Shown piece by piece: positions 10,501-19,700 of a stretch of 64,000 nt of DNA (its first letter is position 1; every line of letters begins with the position of its first letter). The stretch spans positions 42,927 through 106,926 of the forward strand of contig CALGLR010000037.1 of NCBI GenBank assembly GCA_937959395.1. Direction: 5' to 3'. This DNA is from an uncultured Flavobacteriaceae bacterium (GTDB lineage Bacteria; Bacteroidota; Bacteroidia; Flavobacteriales; Flavobacteriaceae). Both the position numbers and the translations under genes were made by a program. Below the pieces are notes generated by a model. It was not told the origin of the DNA and did not search any database. It was given only the letters and a program-made list of their open reading frames with translations.

Positions 10501-13500
10501 CTATGAGTTTATTAATATTGTAACAACTTGTGGTGCTGGTGGAACGATTACTGTTCTTTATACAATTACTGATGAATGTGGAAACCCATCTTCAATTACT
10601 GCAATTCTTACATTGGAAGATTCTACGCCTCCAATATTTGATGCTTGTGATGAAGTAACAGATGAAACTATTGAATGTTCTGGTACAGATAACGAAACGA
10701 TTGCAGACCAATGGAACCAAGATAATATCGATGCACTTACGAACTGTGCAACGGATGATTGTGATATAGATGCTACATATGAAGTAACTTCTGATTATGA
10801 TTTTGCCAACTTAGATACTACTGGCGCTTGTGGTGTTGGTGGAACGCTTACAGTTAACTATACCGTTGCTGATGATTGTGGTAATGAAGCGGTGCTTACT
10901 GTAACACTTACTTTAGAAGATTCAACACCTCCAGACTTAGAAACTTGTGATGAAGTTACAGATCAATCTATTGAATGTTCTGGTACTGATAACGAAACTA
11001 TTGCTGATCAATGGAATCAAGATAATATCGATGCGCTTACGAATTGTGCGACTGATGAATGTAACGATGCTGCTGAATATGTAGTAACTTCTGATTACGA
11101 TTACGGTAACTTAGATACTACTGGCGTTTGTGGTGTTGGTGGAACGCTTACAGTTAACTATACCGTTGCTGATGATTGTGGTAATGAAGCGGTGCTTACA
11201 GTGACGCTTACTTTAGAGGATACAACACCTCCAGATTTATCTAACTGTTCAGTTGAAAATGAAGAAACTGAATGTGGTACGCCTGAAGAAAATGAAGTCT
11301 TTGCAGATCAATGGAATGCTGATAATATTGCTGCTCTTGAAGCTTGCGCTGGTGATGCTTGTAATAATGATGCAACTGTGACAGTGACTTCTGATTATGA
11401 TTTCGATTTATTGAATACGACTTGTGGTCCTTGTGGAACTTTAACAGTTAATTACTCAGTAAAAGATGATTGTGATAATGAAACGATTCTTACAGCTGTG
11501 CTTACCTTTGGTGATGCTACTGGACCAGATACTTCTAATTGTGATGTTAATGATGAAACTATTGAATGTGGTGGTGATCTTAACGAAACTATTGCTGACC
11601 AATGGAATCAAGATAACTTAGACGAATTAGCAGTTTGTATTGATGATCCAAATGTAGTTATAACATCTAACTATGAGTTTATTAATATTGTAACAACTTG
11701 TGGTGCTGGTGGAACGATTACTGTTCTTTATACAATTACTGATGAATGCGGAAACCCATCTTCAATTACTGCAACTCTTACATTAGAAGATTCCACGCCT
11801 CCAATATTTGATGCTTGTGATGAAGTAACAGATGAAACCATTGAATGTTCTGGTACAGATAACGAAACGATTGCAGACCAATGGAACCAAGATAATATCG
11901 ATGCACTTACTAACTGTGCAACGGATGATTGTGATATAGATGCTACATATGAAGTAACTTCTGATTATGATTTTGCCAACTTAGATACAACTGGTGCTTG
12001 TGGTATTGGTGGGACACTTACAGTAAACTATACCGTAACTGATGATTGTGGTAATGATGCAGTTCGTACGGTAACACTTACACTTGAAGATTCTACTCCT
12101 CCAGATTTAGATACTTGTGATGAAGTAACTGATCAATCTATTGAATGTTCTGGTACAGATAATGAAACTGTTGCAGACCAATGGAACCAAGATAATATTG
12201 ATGCATTAACTAACTGTGCAACAGATGAATGTAATGATGCTGCTGAATACACAGTAACTTCTGATTACGATTACGGTAACTTAGATACAACTGGTGTTTG
12301 TGGTATTGGTGGAACGCTTATTGTAACTTATACCGTTGCTGATGATTGTGACAATGCTGCTACGATTACAGTAACACTTACTCTTGAAGATACAACTGGA
12401 CCAGATGTTTCTGTATGTGGAGATGTTCTTAATGAAACTATAGAATGTGGTGGTGACGATAATAATGAAGCTATCGCAGACCAATGGAACGAAACAAATC
12501 TTAACGATCTTTTAGTATGTGCTACCGATGATTGTAATACTACTGCAGATTTTACAGTAACTTCAGATTATGACTTTGGAAACCTTGACACTTCTGGTGC
12601 TTGTGGTGTAGGTGGTACACTTACCGTTAACTATACAGTATCTGACGATTGTGGTAATGAATCTATTGTTACTGCTGTGCTTACTCTAGAAGATACTACT
12701 GGACCACAATTGGTTACTAGTATAGAATCTTCTATATCTGTTGTATGTTCTGAAGTACCTGAAGTACCTGAATTAGAATTCGTTGATGGATGTACAGATG
12801 AAGACATAACTATAGAGTTTGAAGAAATTAATGGTGATCTTGGTGATGGATCAGATTATCAAGTTATTAGAAAATGGACAGTTACCGATATTTGTGATAA
12901 TACTGAAATATATACGCAAACCATAGATGTTATTAATGAAGCATTAATGAATGATCTTACTGCTGAGAGATGTTATGATGACGGACCAATAGATCTATTC
13001 ACATTCTTACCAGGTAATACAGATACAACTGGAGAATGGGTAATCGTATCTACTGTTAATGATGATATTGAAGTAATAGATGGTGTTTTCGATCCATCTG
13101 AACTAGATCAAGAAGAAGACTTAGGAGATTATGTATTCTCTTATACTGTTACTAAAGGATACTGTCTAGAAAATACAGAGGTAACAATTACGCTTAATGA
13201 TTTATGTGTCGTTTTACCTTGTGGTTTAGAAGATTTTAATATTTCTAAAGCATTAACACCTAATGGAGATCAATACAATCAATTTTTTGAAGTAACTTCG
13301 GTTAAAGATTGTGGGTTCGACATTAATGTAAAAATATTTAATCGCTACGGAGCTATAGTTTATCAAAATGCTGATTATCAAAATGACTGGAGTGCAGATT
13401 CACACAGTTCATCTATTGGTGGTGCTAACCAATTACCTAATGGAACATATTATTATGTTATCATTATAGAAGGTAGTGGTTTCAAGCCTCTTAGTGGACC

Positions 13501-13522
13501 TCTATTTATTGGTACTAAATAA
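7586..13522 (+). CDS. Giant repeat adhesin A with T9SS type B sorting domain
   Basis: A 1978-residue secreted surface protein. Signal peptide at residues 1-27 (ending TTAFS), a ~500-residue N-terminal region with GTYQVANVEGKIGALEEH and a DUF11-like segment near 390-480, then one diverged and eleven clear tandem HYR-like/Ig-like repeats at residues 622-1703. Each repeat starts D(S/T)TPPD or DTTGPD, carries IECSGTDNETIADQWNQDN, several paired cysteines and DDCGNE, and ends LTLE. A linker leads to the type B C-terminal signal (about 1879-1978: ALTPNGDQYNQFF, FNRYGAIVY, LPNGTYYYV). It is followed 11 bases later by a PorP/SprF gene, the known partner type for type B substrates such as SprB. Likely role: surface adhesion or gliding filament. 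Substrate unknown. Confidence 0.9.
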   Translation: MENYKPISLKSALVMLLLLFVSTTAFSQLKEGFLPRYSETLKGDLTIIANNTVSLNRRAPYNGEANNNALDMVYVDIDTDPTTFNSSSANLINPNTSAACLSIEKVLLYWAASDLGEIVGGVEQDNQPSWNYFDTKLRLPGQASYTTVRADEVIYRGRDEHFSNDPYICFKDITDDVTGLTNPFGTYQVANVEGKIGALEEHDSPGTTTGVSGGWQIIVIYKSPDFNLKNISIFDGYAHVTRDRNSFPVSFDGFQTIPNGTVRAEVAIGALEGDRGISGDRLQIRNVANVFEDLVAPSRPADNFFNSRITIGQPGDDNFTDRNPASLNTLGFDSALFPLRNRDNEVIGNNQTSATLRLASTGETYGLYLLGFSVEVFEPVLVPIIHTASPNPITPSDDPNANVITYNTQMTNNGNDNAINITFNTIIPIGSELIEPIVGLPAGITYTYNNATRALVFTAEDGLLDVGDTINFNYQTRLNDRCYFLENTCSTTLESEMVGIFQGEINGDTQTTGSSDGTDSCGVGNDNPTTVQVNEPDAATWTTNPGSLDVTLECDDLDGLEAAQNQSPVADCGNLTPIKISGEFISDGTSCATNGTYTNTWSFTDACGRDIPDFVQVITIQDSTPPDLTLCDDVTDETIECSGTDNETIADQWNQDNINSLTNCGTDNCDTDATFVVTSDYDFGNLDTTGACGVGGTLTVTYSVADDCGNEASITAILTLEDSTPPDLDTCDDVTDQSIECTGTDNETIADQWNQDNIDALKSCATDECNDAAEYVVTSDYDYGNLDTTGACGIGGTLTVTYRVADDCDNAATKTVTLTLEDTTPPDLSNCSVENEEAECGTPEENEAFADQWNADNIAALETCAGDACNNTATVTVTSDYDFDLLNTTCGPCGTLTVNYTVKDDCDNETVLTAVLTFGDATGPDTSNCDVTDETIECGGDLNETIADQWNQDNLDELAVCIDDPNVVITSNYEFINIVTTCGAGGTITVLYTITDECGNPSSITAILTLEDSTPPIFDACDEVTDETIECSGTDNETIADQWNQDNIDALTNCATDDCDIDATYEVTSDYDFANLDTTGACGVGGTLTVNYTVADDCGNEAVLTVTLTLEDSTPPDLETCDEVTDQSIECSGTDNETIADQWNQDNIDALTNCATDECNDAAEYVVTSDYDYGNLDTTGVCGVGGTLTVNYTVADDCGNEAVLTVTLTLEDTTPPDLSNCSVENEETECGTPEENEVFADQWNADNIAALEACAGDACNNDATVTVTSDYDFDLLNTTCGPCGTLTVNYSVKDDCDNETILTAVLTFGDATGPDTSNCDVNDETIECGGDLNETIADQWNQDNLDELAVCIDDPNVVITSNYEFINIVTTCGAGGTITVLYTITDECGNPSSITATLTLEDSTPPIFDACDEVTDETIECSGTDNETIADQWNQDNIDALTNCATDDCDIDATYEVTSDYDFANLDTTGACGIGGTLTVNYTVTDDCGNDAVRTVTLTLEDSTPPDLDTCDEVTDQSIECSGTDNETVADQWNQDNIDALTNCATDECNDAAEYTVTSDYDYGNLDTTGVCGIGGTLIVTYTVADDCDNAATITVTLTLEDTTGPDVSVCGDVLNETIECGGDDNNEAIADQWNETNLNDLLVCATDDCNTTADFTVTSDYDFGNLDTSGACGVGGTLTVNYTVSDDCGNESIVTAVLTLEDTTGPQLVTSIESSISVVCSEVPEVPELEFVDGCTDEDITIEFEEINGDLGDGSDYQVIRKWTVTDICDNTEIYTQTIDVINEALMNDLTAERCYDDGPIDLFTFLPGNTDTTGEWVIVSTVNDDIEVIDGVFDPSELDQEEDLGDYVFSYTVTKGYCLENTEVTITLNDLCVVLPCGLEDFNISKALTPNGDQYNQFFEVTSVKDCGFDINVKIFNRYGAIVYQNADYQNDWSADSHSSSIGGANQLPNGTYYYVIIIEGSGFKPLSGPLFIGTK
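9449..12691 (+). repeat. Eleven tandem repeats in adhesin A with a 1170-bp higher-order period
   Basis: Units begin at the codon for the D of D(S/T)TPP. Units 1-4 (100, 100, 98 and 92 residues) form a super-unit of 390 codons. It starts at 9449, recurs at 10619 and starts again at 11789, exactly 1170 bp apart each time. The third pass has only the first two unit types, then a distinct unit 11 (12389-12691, 101 residues). The order is therefore ABCD-ABCD-AB-E. Confidence 0.9.
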
Positions 13523-13533
13523 TAATTAATTAA

Positions 13534-14472
13534 ATGAAATTAAAAAAGACTAATGTTTTAATCGCGGCTGTACTATTTTGTTCAATATGCTTTTCGCAAC
13601 AATTACCGCAGTTTACTCAGTATATGTTTAATACAATGTCTATTAACCCTGCCTATGCAGGTAGTAGAGGAACATTAAACGTAACGGCTTTACATAGAAG
13701 TCAATGGTTAGGTATTGATAGAGGTCCAACAACTCAAACTCTATCTGTGCACGCGCCTTTAGAAAATGAAAAAATAGGCTTAGGATTATCCGTAATTAAT
13801 GATTCTCCAGGTTTTGAAAACTTTGTTTTTATCTATGGTGATTTTTCTTATACAATTAAAACAGGAGAAAAAACTAAATTAGCCTTTGGTCTTAAAGCTG
13901 GTCTTACGCATTATAATTTAGATCAAATATTTTTAAATGACCCTTTAGTTGTAGAAGATCCTTTTTTTGGTAATTATTCAGATAGATGGAATCCTAATGT
14001 AGGTGTAGGTGCTTATTGGCATACTAATAAATGGTACTTAGGATTATCTGCACCGCGTATAATTAATACTAATTATAACGAAACAGAATCAGCTGATGGT
14101 ATTAGCTTTGTTGCTCAAGAGCGTATTGGTTATTTTTTCACAGGTGGTTATGTTTTTGATCTTTCTGAAAGCACAAAACTTAAACCTTCATTTTTAGTAA
14201 AAGCTACTAATGGAGCTCCCATATCTGTAGACTTTTCTGCTCATGCATTAATTAAAGACAAATTCTGGATTGGTGGTTCTTACAGGTATAATGTAAATAC
14301 AGCATCTCTTGCTGGTTTAGCAGATTTTCAAGTTTCTAAAGAAATAAGAGTTGGCTATGCATATGATCATTATTTATCTGACCTAAGACCTTTTACAGGT
14401 GGTACGCATGAAATAATACTTATTTACGAAGTATTTAAAACCAAACGTATTAAATCACCTAGATACTTCTAA
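13534..14472 (+). CDS. PorP/SprF family type IX secretion membrane protein
   Basis: A 312-residue outer-membrane protein of the PorP/SprF family. Signal peptide up to about residue 21 (CFSQ), then the family signature QLPQFTQYMFNTMSINPAYAGSR written here in two pieces: FTQYMFNTMSINPAYAG, and ALHRSQWLGIDRGPTTQT. The remainder alternates barrel strands to the C-terminus. In Flavobacterium johnsoniae SprF is needed for secretion and attachment of the type B adhesin SprB. This gene lies directly behind adhesin A (11-base gap) and before the OmpA/PD40 gene (10-base gap), which strongly suggests it serves adhesin A and possibly also adhesin B. Confidence 0.93.
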   Translation: MKLKKTNVLIAAVLFCSICFSQQLPQFTQYMFNTMSINPAYAGSRGTLNVTALHRSQWLGIDRGPTTQTLSVHAPLENEKIGLGLSVINDSPGFENFVFIYGDFSYTIKTGEKTKLAFGLKAGLTHYNLDQIFLNDPLVVEDPFFGNYSDRWNPNVGVGAYWHTNKWYLGLSAPRIINTNYNETESADGISFVAQERIGYFFTGGYVFDLSESTKLKPSFLVKATNGAPISVDFSAHALIKDKFWIGGSYRYNVNTASLAGLADFQVSKEIRVGYAYDHYLSDLRPFTGGTHEIILIYEVFKTKRIKSPRYF

Positions 14473-14482
14473 TAAATTACAC

Positions 14483-16453
14483 ATGAAAAAAAGTTTTATT
14501 TTAATAGTTGCAGTTTTACTCTCTATAGGTTCTGTACAAGCGCAGAAAAAAGAAAAGCCGCATAAAGGCACTGAAGTCGCTGATAGTTTTTTTAGAGATT
14601 ATGCCTATCATCAAGCGACCGAGTTATATCTCGAAGCGACTAAGAAAGGTGATAGTAGTGAACATGTAATTAAACGTTTAGGTGATTCGTATTATAATAT
14701 CTCTGATGTAAAGTTAGCTAGTTTTTGGTATGAGAAAGCAATAAATAAATACCCGACAATTAATACTGAATACGTTTTTAAATATATTCAAACTCTAAGA
14801 AGTTTAGGTAAGTATGAAGAAGCAAGTGAATGGATAGAAAAATTTAAGCAGAGATCTGGCAAGGATGGACGTATTAAAGATGACTTTGCTTATACAATGG
14901 AAAAGCACGAAGAATTGTTAGATACAGAACGTGTTTATGTTGAATACAAAAATTTAGATATAAATACTGAATATTCAGATTTTGGAGCCTTTAAACAAGG
15001 AGATACCTTATATTTTGCTTCTACTCGTGTTAAAGACAGTATTTTAGATAAAAAGAAACTTTACGATTGGAATCAAGAACCTTTTCTTGATCTTTTTCAA
15101 GTAAGTCTAACTCAAGAAGGTAAAGAAATTATTTATAATGAAGTTCAAAAAATTGCTTCAGAAACAGTTAATACGCCACTACATGAAAGCTCACTTGCAA
15201 TAACAAGCGATGGTAAAACCATGTATTTTACTAGTGATAATGGTTCTAAAGCAGGCTCAAAACGCATTAAAGGAAAAAGGGGAAAAGATGGTACTGTAAA
15301 TTTAAAGCTATTTAAAGCGACTCTAGTAGGTGGTAAATGGGGTAACATAAAAGAACTTCCATTTAATAATAAATCATATTCTAACGGTTCTCCTGCATTA
15401 AGTCCAGACGGTAAAACACTTTATTTCGCTTCAGATAGAGAAGGTTTTTATGGTGGTACAGATTTATTTAAAGTTGAAATATTAGAAAATGATAAATATG
15501 GTGAGCCTGAAAATTTAGGAGGAAAAATAAATACTCCTGGAAGGGAAAATTTCCCTTACATCGCTAAAGATTCTACATTATACTTTTCTTCTGATGCACA
15601 TTTAAATTTAGGCTTGTATGATATATTCGAATCTAATATTTTAAAGAAAAATCAATCTTCTATTGAAATTAAAAACTTAGGAGCTCCTTATAATAGTAGT
15701 TACGATGATTTCGCTTTTACTATAGACTCAACAAACGTTGGATATTTTTCATCTAACAGACCAGGAGGAAAAGGTGGAGATGATATCTATAGTTTTGGTA
15801 AGTTTGAATGTAAGCAACTATTTAAAGGGTATACAAAAGATAAAATATCCTTAGAACCTTTACCAGAAAGTACTATAAAACTTATTGATGAAACTGGTAA
15901 AGTTCTTGAAGAAATTACATCTGATGAAAACGGTTATTTCGAATTTAAAGATGTTGCCTGTGATACTAAATACACGATTCTAGGTGAGAAAATAATATAC
16001 AAACCAGATAGCAAAGAGTTTACAACCTCCTCTACTACTGGAGAAGAAACTGAAATGGAACTGTTTTTAGAACCATTAATTCAAGATGGAGAAATAGTTA
16101 TAAATCCAATTTACTTCGATTTAAACAAATCAAACATTCGTACTGATGCTGCTTACGAATTAGAAAATATAGTTGTTGTGCTTCGTACACACCCAAAAAT
16201 GACAATAAAAATTGAATCACACTCAGACAGTAGAGGTCGAGCTGCTTATAATGAAAAACTATCAGACAGACGTGCTAAATCAACAAGAGACTATCTTTTC
16301 TCTAGAGGTATAGAAACACAACGTATTGAAAGTGCAATAGGTTATGGAGAATCTCAACCTTTAAACAAGTGTGTAGATGGTGTAAAGTGTACTAATGCAG
16401 AATATGACGTGAATAGGCGATCTAAATTTATAATAACAAGTGATAATTATTAA
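14483..16453 (+). CDS. OmpA-family protein with TPR, PD40 propeller and CarboxypepD_reg domains
   Basis: A 656-residue periplasmic or outer-membrane anchor protein that usually accompanies PorP/SprF proteins. Order seen: signal peptide (1-21), TPR-like helices (about 30-140), PD40-type propeller blades (about 160-430; DGKTMYFTSD, SPDGKTLYFASDREGF, VGYFSSNRPGGKGGDDIY), a CarboxypepD_reg beta-sandwich (about 450-525; DENGYFEFKDV), and a C-terminal OmpA peptidoglycan-binding domain (about 535-650; IYFDLNKSNIR, ESHSDSRG, YNEKLSDRRA). It likely ties the secretion partner to peptidoglycan. It ends the adhesin A operon, 30 bases before a strong terminator. Confidence 0.93.
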   Translation: MKKSFILIVAVLLSIGSVQAQKKEKPHKGTEVADSFFRDYAYHQATELYLEATKKGDSSEHVIKRLGDSYYNISDVKLASFWYEKAINKYPTINTEYVFKYIQTLRSLGKYEEASEWIEKFKQRSGKDGRIKDDFAYTMEKHEELLDTERVYVEYKNLDINTEYSDFGAFKQGDTLYFASTRVKDSILDKKKLYDWNQEPFLDLFQVSLTQEGKEIIYNEVQKIASETVNTPLHESSLAITSDGKTMYFTSDNGSKAGSKRIKGKRGKDGTVNLKLFKATLVGGKWGNIKELPFNNKSYSNGSPALSPDGKTLYFASDREGFYGGTDLFKVEILENDKYGEPENLGGKINTPGRENFPYIAKDSTLYFSSDAHLNLGLYDIFESNILKKNQSSIEIKNLGAPYNSSYDDFAFTIDSTNVGYFSSNRPGGKGGDDIYSFGKFECKQLFKGYTKDKISLEPLPESTIKLIDETGKVLEEITSDENGYFEFKDVACDTKYTILGEKIIYKPDSKEFTTSSTTGEETEMELFLEPLIQDGEIVINPIYFDLNKSNIRTDAAYELENIVVVLRTHPKMTIKIESHSDSRGRAAYNEKLSDRRAKSTRDYLFSRGIETQRIESAIGYGESQPLNKCVDGVKCTNAEYDVNRRSKFIITSDNY

Positions 16454-16483
16454 TATAATTTAGTCTCAAAATAATATAAGTTT

Positions 16484-16513
16484 AAAGCCGCAATTAAAAA
16501 TTGCGGCTTTTTT
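16484..16513 (+). terminator. Rho-independent terminator of the adhesin A operon
   Basis: A perfect 12-bp stem, AAAGCCGCAATT paired with AATTGCGGCTTT, with a 3-base loop, running into a T tract. It separates the adhesin A operon from adhesin B, so adhesin B needs its own promoter. Confidence 0.9.
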
Positions 16514-16643
16514 ATATCCTCTCTATAAACGAAATAGCTTAACAATAATTCAAAATAACTTGATTTTTATTGTTTTTTAACGACTATTTTAGTGATTTAG
16601 CTCTTTTTTTTTGAATACTCTCGAAACGGTCGTTTTTTTGTAA

Positions 16644-16662
16644 TGCTATTGCGCATTTACAA
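16644..16662 (+). promoter_or_regulatory. Upstream element shared by both adhesin transcription units, copy B
   Basis: TGCTATTGCGCATTTACAA resembles 6868-6886 in front of the adhesin A operon. It lies 84 bases before the likely -7 box. The remaining DNA of the 300-base gap 16454-16753 is AT-rich and shows only the terminator and promoter. Confidence 0.4.
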
Positions 16663-16727
16663 TAAAATGTAAACCAAATTAACCTTAAGCTTATTTAAAG
16701 TTTTATACTACTGTTTATGGTGTTTTG

Positions 16728-16735
16728 TATAATTG
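16728..16735 (+). promoter_or_regulatory. Probable -7 promoter box of adhesin B
   Basis: TATAATTG differs from TAnnTTTG at one base. It starts 26 bases before the ATG at 16754, the same distance as the exact box before the adhesin A operon. It overlaps the TTG at 16733, which excludes that codon as the start. Confidence 0.4.
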
Positions 16736-16753
16736 TATTATCATAACATCCTA

Positions 16754-19700
16754 ATGAAAAACCTAAAAAAATTAAATTTAATAATAACTGTGTTATTATT
16801 ATTTTCAGTAACAACTGCTTTTTCCCAATTAAAAGAAGCATTCCAACCTCGCTACTCTGAAACTTTAAAAGGTGATTTAACCATAATCGCAAATAATACT
16901 GTTTCTCTAAACAGAACACAACCTTACAATGGAGAGTTAAATAACAATGCTTTAGACATGGTATATGTCGATATTGATACAGATCCTACGACATTTAATT
17001 CGAGTAATGCTAACTTAAGAAACCCTGATCCTAATGCAGCTTGTTTATCAATAGAAAAAGTCTTACTCTATTGGGCAGCTTCGGATTTAGGTGAAATTGT
17101 TAATGGTGTTGAACTAGACAATCAACCCAATTGGGATTATCGTGATGTCAAATTACGTTTACCAGGCCAAGCCAATTATAATACAATACGAGCAGATAAT
17201 GTAATTTACAGAGGTAGAGATGAACACTTTAGTAATGACCCCTACATTTGTTTTAAAGATATTACTGCAGATGTAACTTCGTTAGCAGATCCTTTTGGTA
17301 CTTATCAAGTGGCTAATGTCGAAGGTAAAATTGGAGCATTAGAAGAACATGATCAACCAAATAGCTCTACTGGTGTATCTGGTGGATGGCAAATATTGGT
17401 TATATATAAAAGTCCAGATTTTAATTTAAAAAACATATCTATTTTCGATGGTTATGCCCACGTAACTAGAGATAGAAACTCATTCCCTGTAAGTTTTGAT
17501 GGTTTTCAAACCATTCCTAATGGCCCTGTAAGAGCAGAGATAGCTTTTGGAGCTTTAGAAGGTGATAGAGGAATTTTGGGAGATCGTTTACAAATAAGAA
17601 ATGTTGCAAATGTTTTTGAAGATTTAGTAGCACCTTCTAGGCCTAATGACAATTTCTTTAATAGTAGAATTACAATAGGACAACCGGGCGATGATAATTT
17701 TACAGATAGAAACCCTGCAAGTTTAAATACATTAGGTTTTGACTCTGCATTATTCCCTTTAAGAAATCCAGGAAATTCAATTATAAACAATAATCAAACA
17801 TCTGCAACTTTAAGACTTGTATCAACGGGTGAAACTTATGGGTTATACCTTTTAGGTTTTGCTGTTGAAGTATTCGAACCCGTATTAGTTCCAATAATTC
17901 ATACAGCCACTCCAAACCCGATTACACCTTCAGACGATCCAAATGCTAATGTTGTGACTTACAACACGCAAATGACTAATAATGGTAATGATAATGCTAT
18001 AAATATTACATTTAGTACAACTATTCCTTTAGGTTCTGAATTAATTCAACCTATTACTGGTCTGCCTACAGGTATTACTCCTAACTATGATAATGCGACT
18101 AGAATTCTAACGTTTACTGCTTTAGATGGTCTCTTAGATGTTGGTGATACGATAAATTTCAATTATCAAACTCGTGTGAATGACCGTTGTACTTTTTTAG
18201 AAAATGGTTGTTCTGCCACTTTAGAGTCTGGAATGGTGGGTGTTTTTCAAGGGGAAATAAATGGAGATACGCAAACAACCGGAAGTTCAGATGGTACAGA
18301 TTCTTGTGGTGTTGGTAATGATAATCCAACTACAGTTCAAGTAAATGAACCTGACGTTGCTACTTGGACAACAAACCCTGGTGCTTTAGACGTTACTTTA
18401 GAATGTGATGATTTAACTGGTTTAGAAGATGCTCAAAATCAAAATCCTGTTGCAGATTGTGCTAACCTTATTCCTATAAAAACTACTGGAGATTTTGTTC
18501 CAGACATTACTGCTTGTGCTTCAAATGGAACTTACACAAACACATGGAGTTTTACAGATGCCTGCGGAAGAACTATCGCCGATTTTGTTCAAGTAATTAC
18601 TATACAAGATACTACTCCTCCAGATTTATCACTTTGTACAGATGTTGTAGATGAAACTCTTGAATGTACAGGCGTAGATATTATAACCATTGCTGAACAA
18701 TGGAACCAAAATAATGAAGATTCGCTTACCAATTGCGGAACAGATAATTGCGATAGAGATACTGAATTTAATGTTACTTCAGATTTTGATCCTGCAAACA
18801 TAGAACCGACCTGTGGTGGTGGTGCTATACTTACTGTTGTTTACAGAGTAAGTGATGATTGTGAAAACTCTGAAACAAGAACTGCTACTCTTACTATTGA
18901 AGATACTACACCTCCAGATGTAACTGCTTGTACTGTTGGTAACCAAGAAGCTGAATGTGGTACTCCTGAAGAAAATGAAACATTCGCAGATCAATGGGAT
19001 TTAAACAATATAGCTGCTTTTCAAACTTGTGCTAGCGATTTATGTAGCGGCTTTTCTGTAACATCAGATTATGATTTTGACTTATTAAACACAACATGTG
19101 GCCCTTGTGGTACATTAACTGTTAACTACACTCTAGCTGACGAATGCGGCAATGACATAGTTCAAACGCTTACGCTTTCTTTTGGAGATAGTACACCTCC
19201 TGTATTTTGTAGTATAGCAAGTCAAACCATTGAGTGTGTTATGCCAGATAACCAAGGAGTAGCAGAACAATGGGACATGGATAATATTGAACGTTTAAGA
19301 GATTGTTTAGAGGATGATACTGTAGAAATAGAATCAGACTACGAATGGGATAATCATGTTCCTACAGATTGTGGAGGTATTACAATAGATGTTACATATA
19401 CTTTAACAGATGAATGCCTTAATAGCAGAGATCAAATAATTACGCTTACAATTGAAGACACCACGCCTCCAACTCTTGAAAACTGTGGCAGTGTGGCCAG
19501 TGAAACGGTAGAATGTGAAGGAGACGGTAATCAAGACCTTGCTTTTGCTTGGAATGCTCAAAATCTTAGCACTCTTACTGGTTGTGCAACTGATGAGTGT
19601 AATCCTAGTTCTAATTTTGTTTCTGATAGTGATTATGATTGGGCTAACTATGAACCTAATCCACCAGGAGAATGTACTGGAGGAGGAAGACTTCCTGTTA

